DNA from: Bradyrhizobium sp. AZCC 2176 | GTDB taxonomy: Bacteria > Pseudomonadota > Alphaproteobacteria > Rhizobiales > Xanthobacteraceae | Direction: 5' to 3' | Length of the DNA: 64,000 bases | Assembly (NCBI RefSeq): GCF_036924645.1 | Contig: NZ_JAZHRX010000001.1 | Span: 5,669,501 to 5,733,500 of the forward strand | Shown here: positions 1 to 9,732 of the stretch, one piece after another | Layout: the number at the start of each line of letters is the position of its first letter | How positions within the stretch are numbered: position 1 is the stretch's first letter | Position numbers and translations under genes: made by a program | Notes under the pieces: generated by a model | What the model was told of the DNA's origin: nothing | Seen by the model: the letters and a program-made list of their open reading frames with translations, nothing else | The model's database searches: none

Positions 1-154
1 TTGCCCTCGAGCCTGCGGCAATTATCTCCACGGCGGCGGTTGGGGGTGACAATGCCCCGTCCGATCGTGTAACACCGCGCAACTTCAGGAAAACCCGCAA
101 GCTCTTGGTGCAGCCGAAGCCCGGCGCGCTTCGCTTGTGACGGAAGGTTTTAAG

Positions 155-532
155 ATGCAGACCGTCATTATCGTCGTTCACCTCATGATCGTCTCCGTGC
201 TGATCGGTGCCGTGCTGCTGCAGAAGTCGGAAGGCGGCGGCCTCGGCATGGGCGGCGGCGCCGGTTTCATGTCGAGTCGCGGCACTGCCAATCTCTTGAC
301 GCGGACCACGGCGGTTCTGGCGGGGCTTTTCTTCCTGACCAGCCTGGCGCTGGCCTGGCTCGCCGGCGTCGACCGCAAGCCGGCTTCGATCCTAGGCGCG
401 CCGGCGACGCAGTCGCAGCCGGGTGGCGCGACGCCGGTCGCTCCGCCGACTTCCGGCGGCGTGCTCGATACGCTCAAGAAGGTGGACGAACAGCAGGGCC
501 AGTCCGGCCCGCAGGCGCCGCGTTCGCAATAA
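155..532 (+). CDS. secG: Preprotein translocase subunit SecG
   Basis: SecG is the small auxiliary subunit of the SecYEG channel in the inner membrane. The 125-residue protein has an N-terminal membrane segment (about residues 2-22), a Gly-rich loop containing KSEGGGLGMGGG typical of SecG, a second membrane segment (about 50-70) and a long Pro/Gln/Gly-rich cytoplasmic tail usual in alphaproteobacteria. I chose the ATG at 155 because GGAAGG at 142-147 lies at a proper distance; a GTG at 137 in the same frame is the alternative. It precedes pyrG by 166 nt, a common alphaproteobacterial order. SecD, SecF and YajC, which work with it, lie at the far end of the window. Confidence 0.93.
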   Translation: MQTVIIVVHLMIVSVLIGAVLLQKSEGGGLGMGGGAGFMSSRGTANLLTRTTAVLAGLFFLTSLALAWLAGVDRKPASILGAPATQSQPGGATPVAPPTSGGVLDTLKKVDEQQGQSGPQAPRSQ

Positions 533-546
533 AGCAGGGTGGCTAT

Positions 547-570
547 GCGGGACGGCCTCTACCGTCCTGC
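547..570 (+). terminator. Hairpin after secG, possible terminator
   Basis: GCGGGACGG (547-555) pairs with CCGTCCTGC (562-570) through nine pairs including one G-U, with a 6-nt loop. It starts 14 nt after the secG stop. No T-run follows, so it could be a Rho-independent-like pause or an mRNA-stabilising stem rather than a strong terminator. Confidence 0.4.
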
Positions 571-692
571 ATCAGAACTTCCCATCAATGCTCTGAAATC
601 GCTTCAAATTTAACGTCACCCACAGCCTGGCAAAATGTTTGCCCGCGCATGCGATTCGTTTTGGAGAATCGGGGCAGTGGCCTTAAAGGTAG

Positions 693-2331
<1,639 letters not shown>

Positions 2332-2332
2332 C

Positions 2333-2389
2333 TGTCAAGGGCTCCTTGACAACGGTTCCCGCCCGAGTATTGTCAAGCCTTCCTTGACA
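2333..2389 (+). promoter_or_regulatory. Twin palindromic operators over a promoter
   Basis: Two 19-bp inverted repeats lie between pyrG and the zinc-finger gene: TGTCAAGG-N3-CCTTGACA at 2333-2351 and TGTCAAG-N5-CTTGACA at 2371-2389, start-to-start distance 38 bp. The right arm of the first contains a consensus -35 TTGACA (2346-2351). A TATTGT -10-like hexamer sits 16 bp on at 2368-2373, entering the second palindrome. The second palindrome abuts the GGAGG ribosome site at 2390-2394. A protein bound at both sites would cover -35, -10 and start point. Autoregulation by the HTH protein encoded next is inference. The first palindrome could alternatively act as a hairpin after pyrG. Confidence 0.7.
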
Positions 2390-2403
2390 GGAGGGCTTGC
2401 GCC

Positions 2404-2766
2404 GTGGCGATGAAGCGGGTTGAAAAAGCGTCGCAGCAGTCCTTGTACTGCTCGTTCTGCGGCAAGGATTCCGCGAGCGTGAAGGCCCTGATCGCTGGAC
2501 CCACCGTCTTCATCTGCAACGAATGCGTCGCGGTCTGCAACCAGTGTCTGGGTGGCGGAGCCGTGCCCGTGCAGAGCACCGACTGGGATCAATATCCCGA
2601 CGAGGACCTGATCGGTCTCCTCGGGCGATCGGCGGCGATCGCCGATAGCGCTGGTGATTTGCTCAATAGCCACGTCGACGCCCTGCGCAAACGCGACGTG
2701 ACGTGGGAGGCAATCGGCAAGGCGCTCGGCGTCTCCCGGCAGGCGGCGTGGCAACGGTTTTCGTAG
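2404..2766 (+). CDS. ClpX-type zinc-finger protein with C-terminal HTH
   Basis: This is a 120-residue protein with two visible modules. Residues 15-45 match the C4 zinc-binding domain found at the N-terminus of ClpX: C16-x2-C19-x18-C38-x2-C41, with [13 protein letters not shown]. Two more Cys follow (C45, C48). The ClpX AAA+ domain is absent. Residues about 96-119 ([20 protein letters not shown]) form a helix-turn-helix of the kind found in DNA-binding proteins. The start is GTG 2404, 9 nt after GGAGG; ATG 2410 is possible. It is probably a small transcription factor whose zinc domain mediates dimerisation, as in ClpX. Its target is unknown, but the twin palindromes in its own promoter are the obvious candidate. 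Confidence 0.8.
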   Translation: MAMKRVEKASQQSLYCSFCGKDSASVKALIAGPTVFICNECVAVCNQCLGGGAVPVQSTDWDQYPDEDLIGLLGRSAAIADSAGDLLNSHVDALRKRDVTWEAIGKALGVSRQAAWQRFS

Positions 2767-2971
2767 CCTGCAACACCGTCTCGAACCGTCAGGTTGCCTC
2801 ATCCTTCGAGACGCAGCCAAGCGGCCGTTCCTCCAGCGATAACGGCGAAGCCATTACGCAGGGATGAGGGAATCAGTCATGCGCTTAACACCGCAAGGCG
2901 TGCTTGATCGGGTCAAGACAGCCTCCTAACCACCCGCTATAAACGCCACGCAAGAAAATGGAGGACTACCA

Positions 2972-3298
2972 ATGATCATGGAAATGCGCGTCTATCGCTG
3001 TCTGCCTGGCCGCCTGCCGGCGCTGATGAAGCGCTTCGATACGCTGACGCTGAAACTGTGGGACAAGCACGGCATCAAGCAGGCCGGCTTCTACACCACG
3101 CTGATCGGCACCTCCAATCAGGAACTGACGTATTTCGTCGCCTGGGACTCGCTGGCCGATCGCGAGAAGAAATGGACCGCATTTCAATCCGATCCCGACT
3201 GGATCGCCGGCCGCGCCAGAAGCGAGGAGGACGGCCAGATCATCGACAACATCGTCAGCCAGTTGCTGGTGCCGACGGCGTTCTCCGCGGTAAAATAG
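2972..3298 (+). CDS. NIPSNAP family protein
   Basis: The 108-residue sequence beginning MIMEMRVYRCLPGRLPALM fits the NIPSNAP family (ferredoxin-like alpha/beta barrel dimers): an initial beta strand with R-x-Y, an LxxF helix, then WDSLADREKKW before the C-terminal strand. Molecular function in bacteria is not established. GGAGG at 2960-2964 supports the start at 2972 (ATG 2978 is also possible). It sits alone between the zinc-finger gene and kdsA, a position that I recall as conserved near kdsA in Bradyrhizobium. The 205 bp upstream contain no clear gene. Confidence 0.8.
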   Translation: MIMEMRVYRCLPGRLPALMKRFDTLTLKLWDKHGIKQAGFYTTLIGTSNQELTYFVAWDSLADREKKWTAFQSDPDWIAGRARSEEDGQIIDNIVSQLLVPTAFSAVK

Positions 3299-3391
3299 CC
3301 GCCGGCGCAACCCTGATATTCGGGGGTTAAACGGGGTTGATCCTGGAAGCGCGGACCGGCATGGTCCGCGCCAGCCACGAAGGAAAATCCC

Positions 3392-4258
3392 TTGAACACG
3401 AAAGTAGATGCAGCTCCGGTCGTCTCGGTCGGCCCGGTCAAATTCGGCAATACCTTGCCGATTTCGATCATTGCCGGGCCATGCCAACTCGAGAGCCGCG
3501 CGCATGCGCTGGAGGTGGCGAGCGCGCTCAAGGAGATCGCTGGCCGCCTCGGGGTAGGCCTCGTCTACAAGACTTCCTTCGACAAGGCCAACCGCACCTC
3601 GGGCTCAGCCGCGCGCGGCGTTGGCCTGGCGCAGGCGCTGCCGGTCTTTGCCGAAATACGTTCCTCGCTTGGATTGCCTGTGCTGACCGACGTCCATGAG
3701 GCCGCGCAATGCGCGGAAGCGGCGCAGGCGGTCGACGTGTTGCAGATTCCGGCCTTCCTGTGCAGGCAGACGGATCTGCTGCTGGCCGCAGCAGAGACCG
3801 GCAAAGTCGTCAACGTCAAGAAGGGTCAGTTCCTCGCGCCGTGGGAAATGATGAACGTCGTCAGCAAGATCACCGGCGGCGGCAATCCAAATGTGCTGGT
3901 GACCGAACGCGGCGCCTCGTTCGGTTACAATACATTGGTTTCCGACATGCGCGCGCTGCCGATCATGGCGCAGACGACGGGGGCGCCGGTTATTTTCGAC
4001 GCCACCCATTCGGTGCAGCAGCCGGGCGGGAAGGGCACCTCATCCGGGGGCCAGCGCGAATTCGTGCCCGTGCTGGCGCGCGCGGCGGTCGCGGTCGGCG
4101 TCGCCGGCGTATTCATTGAGACCCATCCCGATCCCGATCGCGCGCCGTCAGACGGACCCAACATGGTGCCGCTGCGGGAGTTCGAAGCGCTGGTGAAGCG
4201 GCTGATGGACTTCGACGCGCTGGCCAAGAACCCTTCTGTCAAGAACGCTTTGCCGTGA
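3392..4258 (+). CDS. kdsA: 3-deoxy-D-manno-octulosonate-8-phosphate synthase
   Basis: KdsA condenses phosphoenolpyruvate with arabinose-5-phosphate to Kdo-8-phosphate for lipopolysaccharide core. The 288-residue protein shows family signatures: AGPCQLES near residue 29, YKTSFDKANRTS near 62, the VNVKKGQFLAPW stretch near 138, and FDATHSVQQPGG near 205. The start is TTG 3392, with GAAGGAAA 5 nt upstream; length is normal. Its stop overlaps the start of the following MFS gene by 4 nt (GTGA), so the two are probably co-translated. In many Rhizobiales kdsA is followed directly by eno, which here lies 10 kb downstream. Confidence 0.95.
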   Translation: MNTKVDAAPVVSVGPVKFGNTLPISIIAGPCQLESRAHALEVASALKEIAGRLGVGLVYKTSFDKANRTSGSAARGVGLAQALPVFAEIRSSLGLPVLTDVHEAAQCAEAAQAVDVLQIPAFLCRQTDLLLAAAETGKVVNVKKGQFLAPWEMMNVVSKITGGGNPNVLVTERGASFGYNTLVSDMRALPIMAQTTGAPVIFDATHSVQQPGGKGTSSGGQREFVPVLARAAVAVGVAGVFIETHPDPDRAPSDGPNMVPLREFEALVKRLMDFDALAKNPSVKNALP

Positions 4259-5466
4259 CCGCATCCAGCGGCATGCCGCCGGCGCTCAATATCATTGCGC
4301 TCGCGACCTTTTCGGCAGCCCTGTCCGCCCGCGCGCTCGATCCGGTATTGCCGCACGTGGCAGAGGATTTTTCCGTCAGTATCGCCACCGCCGCCAGTTT
4401 CGCCGCCGTCTTCGCCTTCACCTTTGCCATCATCCAGCCCGTGCTCGGCGCCATGGCCGACATGTTCGGCAAGGCGCGGCTGATGATCGTCTGCCTGGTG
4501 CTTCTCGGGTTTGCCAACATTCTCGGCGCGATGGCGACCTCGTTCCCGCTGCTGTTCGCAAGCCGCATTCTCGCCGGCATCGGCTCCGGCGGCGTATTCC
4601 CGGTGTCACTCAGCCTGACCAGCGATCTCGTCGGCCCGGAAAAACGGCAGGTCGCGATCGGCCGCACGCTGGCAGGCGCGATGACCGGCAACCTGCTGGG
4701 GGCGTCCGCGTCCGGCCTGATCGGCGACTTTCTCGGCTGGCGCGGCGTGCTCGCCGTGCTCGGCGTTCTTGTCGTGTTGGCTTCGATCGCGGTGGCGGCC
4801 GGTTTTCGCGGCGCCGCATTGAAGCGTCCGCCGCGCACCAGCCTGTCAGCCCTCCTGCAGGGCTATCGCACGATTTTCACCAACCCCAATGCGCGCATCT
4901 GCTACGGGGCCGTGTTCATCGAAGGTTGCTGCGTGCTCGGACTGTTTCCGTTCATCGCGTCCTTCCTGTTCGAGCTCGGTGAAACCTCGCTGTCGATCGC
5001 CGGCATCGTCATCGCCGGCTTCGCCGTCGGCGGGCTGTTCTACACCATGACGGTGTCGCGGTTTCTGCCGAGGATCGGCGTCAATGGGATGATGATCGGC
5101 GGCGCGGCGCTGGTCGGCGTGCAGCTCTTCGCGGTGGCGATGGGCCCTGAGTGGAGGCTGCAAACGCTCAGCCTGATTTTCATGGGCTGGGGGTTCTACA
5201 TGATCCACGGCAGCCTGCAGGTATTCGCCAGCGAATTGTCGGCGGAAGCGCGTGCCACCGCGCTGTCGCTGCACGCGTTCTTTTTCTTCATGGGCCAGAC
5301 CATCGGCCCGATCGCATATGGTCTCGGCATCCAGCACGCCGGCAAAGTTCCGACGTTGCTGGTCGCGGGCGCCGTGATGATCGCGCTGGGCCTTGTCTGC
5401 GCGAAGCTGCTGCGCCAGACGCGGCCGGCGGATGCGGCGGCGACGCAGCCTGTGCCGCTAAAATAG
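4255..5466 (+). CDS. MFS transporter
   Basis: A 403-residue inner-membrane protein with about 12 hydrophobic segments, of the drug:H+ antiporter type of the major facilitator superfamily. Motif A is seen as GAMADMFGKARL after the second segment, and RILAGIGSGGVFPVSL matches motif B around the fourth. The substrate cannot be read from sequence; efflux of small hydrophobic compounds is typical. GTG at 4255 overlaps the kdsA stop by 4 nt, so expression is likely coupled to kdsA. A functional tie to Kdo or LPS is not supported by sequence. The C-terminus overlaps the end of a small opposite-strand ORF. Confidence 0.85.
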   Translation: MTASSGMPPALNIIALATFSAALSARALDPVLPHVAEDFSVSIATAASFAAVFAFTFAIIQPVLGAMADMFGKARLMIVCLVLLGFANILGAMATSFPLLFASRILAGIGSGGVFPVSLSLTSDLVGPEKRQVAIGRTLAGAMTGNLLGASASGLIGDFLGWRGVLAVLGVLVVLASIAVAAGFRGAALKRPPRTSLSALLQGYRTIFTNPNARICYGAVFIEGCCVLGLFPFIASFLFELGETSLSIAGIVIAGFAVGGLFYTMTVSRFLPRIGVNGMMIGGAALVGVQLFAVAMGPEWRLQTLSLIFMGWGFYMIHGSLQVFASELSAEARATALSLHAFFFFMGQTIGPIAYGLGIQHAGKVPTLLVAGAVMIALGLVCAKLLRQTRPADAAATQPVPLK

Positions 5467-5574
5467 CGCCATGATGTATTCGATGAGAAAAACCGCCGTG
5501 ACGTAAGCGACGGTGCCGATCGCTAACAGGCCGACTGCAAGCCACACCCAAAGGGGTGTCGATTCCTTGGTCAT
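5458..5574 (-). CDS. Small single-span membrane protein (tentative)
   Basis: A 38-residue reading frame beginning MTKESTPLWVWLAVGLL consists of a short polar head and one long hydrophobic helix. The frame is open further upstream to 5745 (95 residues), but the added part is Cys/Pro-rich and does not look coding. GAGGG lies about 13 nt before the ATG at 5574, which is far. It lies convergent to the MFS gene, overlapping its last 9 nt. I do not recognise a family. It may be a genuine small membrane protein or a chance frame. Confidence 0.42.
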   Translation of the reverse strand: MTKESTPLWVWLAVGLLAIGTVAYVTAVFLIEYIMALF

Positions 5575-5787
5575 TTGATTGCCCACGCCCTCAGGCGCCG
5601 CCTCTTGGCAGCGCTGGTTTCCCCCGGCCGGAAGACAATGGCGCAAGTACGGCTCGAATTGCGGGAAAACGGCGGCTAGCGTCAGGATGACGCACATCTG
5701 CGGCGTGCGATCGCAGTTGGATGCCGAAGTCAGGTAGCCGTCCATGGCATGGGGATTGCTTCACTTCTTGCCATTTAAGGTGATGAT

Positions 5788-7662
5788 GTGGACGCCCAGA
5801 TTACCCATTCGGCCAAAAGCAATTTCGCCGCCAGAAATACCGGTTACGCCAACGAGCCGCCGCTGCAACGGTTTTTGGCGGCCTGCCACGAGGAATTCAG
5901 ATCGGACCATTCCGGCGCGGTCGCCGATTACATCCCCGAGCTGAAGCGCGCCAATCCGGCGCATTTCGGCGTCGGTCTCGTCACCATCGATGGCCACGTC
6001 TACGAGGTCGGCGATAGCGCCGTGCCTTTCACCATTCAATCGGTCTCGAAAGCCTTCGTGTTTGCGCTTGCGCTCGACATGGTCGGCGAGGAGCGCGTAT
6101 CCGCTGCGATCGGCGTCGAGCCGAGCGGCGAGGCGTTCAATTCGATCCGCCTGACCAACGACAACCGGCCGTTCAACCCGATGGTCAACGCCGGCGCGAT
6201 CGCCTGTTCCGGGCTGATCCATCAGGTCGACGGTGCTTTCGCCTTCGAGCGCATTCGCGAGAAACTCAGCCAGTTCGCCGGGCGTGAACTCGATGTCGAC
6301 GACGCGGTCCACGCGTCCGAAGCGCTGACCGGCAACCGCAATCGTGCGATCGCCTGGTTGCTGAGAAATTATCTCGTGCTTCAGGACGATGTCGATGCCG
6401 TGCTGGACACTTATTTCCGGCAATGCGCCATCCTGGTCACGGCGCGCGACCTTGCGGTCATGGCCGCGACGCTTGCCAATCGCGGCGTCAATCCGGTCAC
6501 CGGCGTTTCCGTCATTCCGCCCAACGTCGTCGCCCGCACGCTCTCCGTCATGACAAGCTCAGGCATGTATGATTATGCCGGCGAATGGATCTATCGTGTC
6601 GGCATCCCCGCAAAGAGCGGCGTCGGCGGCGGCATTGTCGCAGCGCTTCCATCGCAGATGGGACTCGGCACGTTCTCGCCGAACCTCGACAGCCACGGCA
6701 ACAGCGTGCGCGGCCTGAAAGTATGCGAGGCGCTGTCATCGCGCTTCGACCTGCACATGCTCAATCGCAGCGCCGACGTCCGCACCTGCATCATTGCCGA
6801 CTACGACATTTTCGGCATTTCGTCGCGCCGCAGCCGCCAGCCGCATGAGCAGCAGATCCTCGACGAGCGCCACAGTGACATCAGGGTGATCGAGCTGGTC
6901 GGCGCGCTCAACTTTGCTGCAATCGACCATGTGACGCGGCGGCTGGCCGGTGAGCCGCCGAATGCGCCGCTGCTGATCCTCGATTTTCGCCGGGTGCCCG
7001 ATCTGACTGCGGCGGGTGCCCAACTCCTCGGCGAGAACCTGACCATCCTGGGTAATGCCGGCGTCACGGCGATCCTGACCGGCCTTGAGGCGACGTCGCC
7101 GGTATGGAAGGCGATTTTCGCGCGCATCTCCGATCCGGGGAGGTTGCGGCGCTTTGCGCTGCTCGACGAAGCCATCGAATGGGCGGAGGACCAGGTCATC
7201 TATCGCTATGGCGGCTTCACCTCGTCGAAGGAAACCAGCCATCTCGGCGAACAGGCGCTGCTGGCGGATTTGGCCCTCGACGAAATCGCCGCGCTCGCGG
7301 AGCTTTCGACCGCGCGGCGCTATGAAGCCGGCCAACGCATCGTCAGCACCGGCGAACCGGCCAATTCGCTGTTCTTCCTGCAGAGCGGCATGGTCAGCGT
7401 GAAGCTGCCCAGCGGCGTGCGGCTGGCTTCGCTTGGACCCGGCATGGAGTTCGGCGAGATGGCCATCATCGAAACGCACCGCAGCGCCGATGTCTGGGCC
7501 GACACGGCCGTGAAATGCCTCGAACTGCCGCTCGACAGCTTTGCCGATTATCGCCAGCTCCACCCGCAGATCGCACTGAAGATCATGCGGAATCTTTCCG
7601 CACTGCTGGCGCGGCGCCTGATCCTCGCCAACGCCAAGGTGGATCTGCTCAGCGCGTATTGA
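5788..7662 (+). CDS. glsA: Glutaminase A fused to STAS and cyclic-nucleotide-binding domains
   Basis: Residues about 20-330 are a serine-dependent beta-lactamase-like glutaminase, which hydrolyses glutamine to glutamate and ammonia. It has S85-V-S-K88 (SxxK), FNPMVNAGAIA and KSGVGGGI. Residues about 350-455 form a STAS/anti-sigma-antagonist-like domain (VIELVGALNFAAIDHV, LILDFRRVPDLTAAGA). Residues about 490-605 form a cyclic-nucleotide-binding domain (STGEPANSLFFLQSGMVSV, PGMEFGEMAIIE). Plain glutaminases are about 310 residues, so this 624-residue protein carries two regulatory modules. The start is GTG 5788 with AAGG upstream. Allosteric control of glutaminase by a nucleotide or STAS partner is inference. 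A similar fusion exists, to my recollection, in other Bradyrhizobium. Confidence 0.93.
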   Translation: MDAQITHSAKSNFAARNTGYANEPPLQRFLAACHEEFRSDHSGAVADYIPELKRANPAHFGVGLVTIDGHVYEVGDSAVPFTIQSVSKAFVFALALDMVGEERVSAAIGVEPSGEAFNSIRLTNDNRPFNPMVNAGAIACSGLIHQVDGAFAFERIREKLSQFAGRELDVDDAVHASEALTGNRNRAIAWLLRNYLVLQDDVDAVLDTYFRQCAILVTARDLAVMAATLANRGVNPVTGVSVIPPNVVARTLSVMTSSGMYDYAGEWIYRVGIPAKSGVGGGIVAALPSQMGLGTFSPNLDSHGNSVRGLKVCEALSSRFDLHMLNRSADVRTCIIADYDIFGISSRRSRQPHEQQILDERHSDIRVIELVGALNFAAIDHVTRRLAGEPPNAPLLILDFRRVPDLTAAGAQLLGENLTILGNAGVTAILTGLEATSPVWKAIFARISDPGRLRRFALLDEAIEWAEDQVIYRYGGFTSSKETSHLGEQALLADLALDEIAALAELSTARRYEAGQRIVSTGEPANSLFFLQSGMVSVKLPSGVRLASLGPGMEFGEMAIIETHRSADVWADTAVKCLELPLDSFADYRQLHPQIALKIMRNLSALLARRLILANAKVDLLSAY

Positions 7663-7908
7663 GGGCCGCGGAAAGCAACCTCTCGGCCTGGCGAGTTGAT
7701 GTAGCGGTCTTCAGCCGCTTTTGCTGGCGGTGCGGCTGTCGCATTCGAGATTGTGGCGGCGAGACAGAGCGGGGCAATCAGCCCAAAAATAGTGGCCGGG
7801 TTGCAGGGCGCAACGTTCGGCGCTTGCCAAGTTTCAATATTGTGCAAAGATCAAGCCGGGTCGATCGACCTCGTGCTTTGGTCGGTCCGTTGTGAACGGA
7901 GGATTGCC

Positions 7909-8376
7909 TTGAGCGAGCCGCTTCACCCAAACGCGCCCCATCATCTCCCATCTTTCATCACCGCGCCCGGCGACACCGACGTCTTGATGGTGGTGGTCGG
8001 CATCATCCTGCTTGTCGCCGTGCTCGCCGTCGGCAACATCTATCTGCATCTGCATACGCTGCCGGAGCGAATGGCGCACAAATCGCAGAAGCTCCAGTTC
8101 GAGATCGTGGCGATACTGGGCTTGCTGGCGCTGTTCACCCACGTCCATTTGTTCTGGGTCGCTGGTTTACTGCTGGCCATGATCGACCTGCCGGATTTCA
8201 GCACGCCGCTGCGCAGGATCGCCGGTTCGGTCGAGAAGATGGCCGGTGTTGCGCCTGAGCAAGATCCGACCGAGCCGCCAGTTGGGGAGACGACGCACGC
8301 TGCCGCAACCGACGACGCCAAGGCCCGCATCGAGAAGGCCGGTGGCGCCAAGAGCGAGGTGCACAGCCATGCTTGA
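7909..8376 (+). CDS. DUF3302-like membrane protein, partner of HlyD
   Basis: A 155-residue protein with two hydrophobic segments (about 27-47 and 62-85) and a polar, Ala/Glu-rich C-terminal tail of about 50 residues. Size, topology and the gene pair with a membrane-fusion protein resemble E. coli yiaW (DUF3302) next to yiaV. I am moderately sure of that relation. The start is TTG 7909, preceded by ACGGAGGA at 7897-7904 with 4-nt spacing; an upstream in-frame extension to 7753 has no ribosome site. The stop lies inside the start of the HlyD gene (8-nt overlap), indicating translational coupling. The 246 bp upstream show no gene. Confidence 0.75.
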   Translation: MSEPLHPNAPHHLPSFITAPGDTDVLMVVVGIILLVAVLAVGNIYLHLHTLPERMAHKSQKLQFEIVAILGLLALFTHVHLFWVAGLLLAMIDLPDFSTPLRRIAGSVEKMAGVAPEQDPTEPPVGETTHAAATDDAKARIEKAGGAKSEVHSHA

Positions 8377-9601
8377 GCTGCTCCTCTGCTCGCTGCTGAC
8401 GATATTTCCGGATTATCTCTATCGCCGCTACCGGCAGGGCAAGCGGCTCGGCAAGGAGATCACGCTGTATTCGGTGTGGTTCGAGCTGCGATTTGGCATC
8501 ATCGCCTGCCTGATGCTCACCGTCGCGCTGATCACGATGATCTTCTACTATCACCCGTCGACATCGACCGCGACGTTGTACTACCGGACCGTTCCGATTG
8601 TGCCCGAAATAACCGGCCGGGTGGCGGAGGTTAACGTCGACCTAAGCGCGCCAGTCAAGAAAGGTGACGTGCTTTTCAGGCTCGACAGCGCCAAGCAGGA
8701 AGCGTCGCTGCAGACCGCGAAGCGCAAGATCGCCGAAGTCGATGCCGCGATGCTGGCGGCGCAGGCCGATATCCTGAAGGCGGAGGGCCAGCTTCAGGAG
8801 GCAAAAGGCGCGCTGCAGCAGGCAACGGACGAACTCGACACCAAGCGCGAGCTGCAGAAGCGCAACCCCGGCATTGTTCCGCAACGCGACATCGAAAAGC
8901 TCGAGGTGGCCGCCGCGGGTCGCCAGGGTACCCTCGATGCTGCGACCGCTTCCAGGCAATCCGCGATGACGCGACTGAGCGCTCTTCTCCCTGCGGAGAA
9001 GGCAAGCGCGGAGGCGGCACTGGCCGAAGCGCAGGTCGATCTGGACAAGACCTTTATTCGCGCCGGTGTCGACGGGCGGGTCGAGCAGTTCGCACTGAGG
9101 CCGGGCGATATCGTCAATCCAATGATCCGGTCGGCCGGCGTGCTGATCCCGGAGGCCGCGGGGCGGCGTGCCCTTGCGGCCGGGTTCGGACAAATCGAAG
9201 CGCAGGTCATGAAGGTCGGAATGGTGGCCGAAGCCATCTGCGTTTCCAAGCCGTGGACGGTCATTCCGATGGTGATTACCGGCGTGCAGGACTACATCGC
9301 GGCGGGCCAGTTCAGGGGCGGCGAACAACTGCTTGAGGCGCAGCAGGTCGTGCGTCCAGGCACCATTCTCGTGTTCATGGAGCCGATCTACAAGGGCGGG
9401 CTGGAGGGCGTGACGCCCGGCAGTAGTTGCGTTGCCAATGCCTATACCAGCAACCACGACCGCATTGCCTCAGGGCAGGTCGGCGCGTTCAAGAGCTTCG
9501 CGCTGCATGTCGTCGATGCCACCGGAATCGTGCACGCGATGCTGCTGCGTATTCAGGCGCTGCTGCTGCCGGTCAAGACGCTGGTGCTGAGCGGGCATTG
9601 A
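8369..9601 (+). CDS. HlyD family membrane-fusion protein (YiaV/YibH-like)
   Basis: A 410-residue periplasmic adaptor. The N-terminus has two hydrophobic stretches (about 1-15 and 35-60). Then comes a biotinyl-lipoyl-like half (IVPEITGRVAEVNV), a long alpha-helical coiled-coil hairpin (about 115-215, rich in Ala, Lys, Glu and Gln), and the second lipoyl half (FIRAGVDGRVEQFALRPGD). Such adaptors link inner-membrane exporters to the outer membrane, but no pump or outer-membrane channel gene is adjacent. The ATG at 8369 overlaps the stop of the DUF3302-like gene. The pair probably works as a unit whose transport partner is encoded elsewhere; substrate unknown. Confidence 0.85.
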   Translation: MLELLLCSLLTIFPDYLYRRYRQGKRLGKEITLYSVWFELRFGIIACLMLTVALITMIFYYHPSTSTATLYYRTVPIVPEITGRVAEVNVDLSAPVKKGDVLFRLDSAKQEASLQTAKRKIAEVDAAMLAAQADILKAEGQLQEAKGALQQATDELDTKRELQKRNPGIVPQRDIEKLEVAAAGRQGTLDAATASRQSAMTRLSALLPAEKASAEAALAEAQVDLDKTFIRAGVDGRVEQFALRPGDIVNPMIRSAGVLIPEAAGRRALAAGFGQIEAQVMKVGMVAEAICVSKPWTVIPMVITGVQDYIAAGQFRGGEQLLEAQQVVRPGTILVFMEPIYKGGLEGVTPGSSCVANAYTSNHDRIASGQVGAFKSFALHVVDATGIVHAMLLRIQALLLPVKTLVLSGH

Positions 9602-9606
9602 GGCGT

Positions 9607-9620
9607 CCGCCGTACGGCGG
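9607..9620. other. 14-bp palindrome after the HlyD gene
   Basis: CCGCCGTACGGCGG is a perfect palindrome 5 nt after the stop of the HlyD-type gene, in a 131-bp convergent gap. It may form a stem that ends or stabilises the transcript, but no T-run follows directly. Confidence 0.3.
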
Positions 9621-9732
9621 CCCCGCCGAGCTTTCTTCGGTATCTGTATCAGAAATGCCGCGAATAGGGCGGGGAGTCTACAAGAGCAAACGGACGCGAA
9701 AACACGGCAACGAGTTCTCTGGCGCAGTCGGA

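Noticed and set aside
1..154. 3' end of tpiA, expected upstream of secG
   Set aside because: No reading frame in the first 130 bases resembles triosephosphate isomerase; the stretch appears to be only the secG upstream region.
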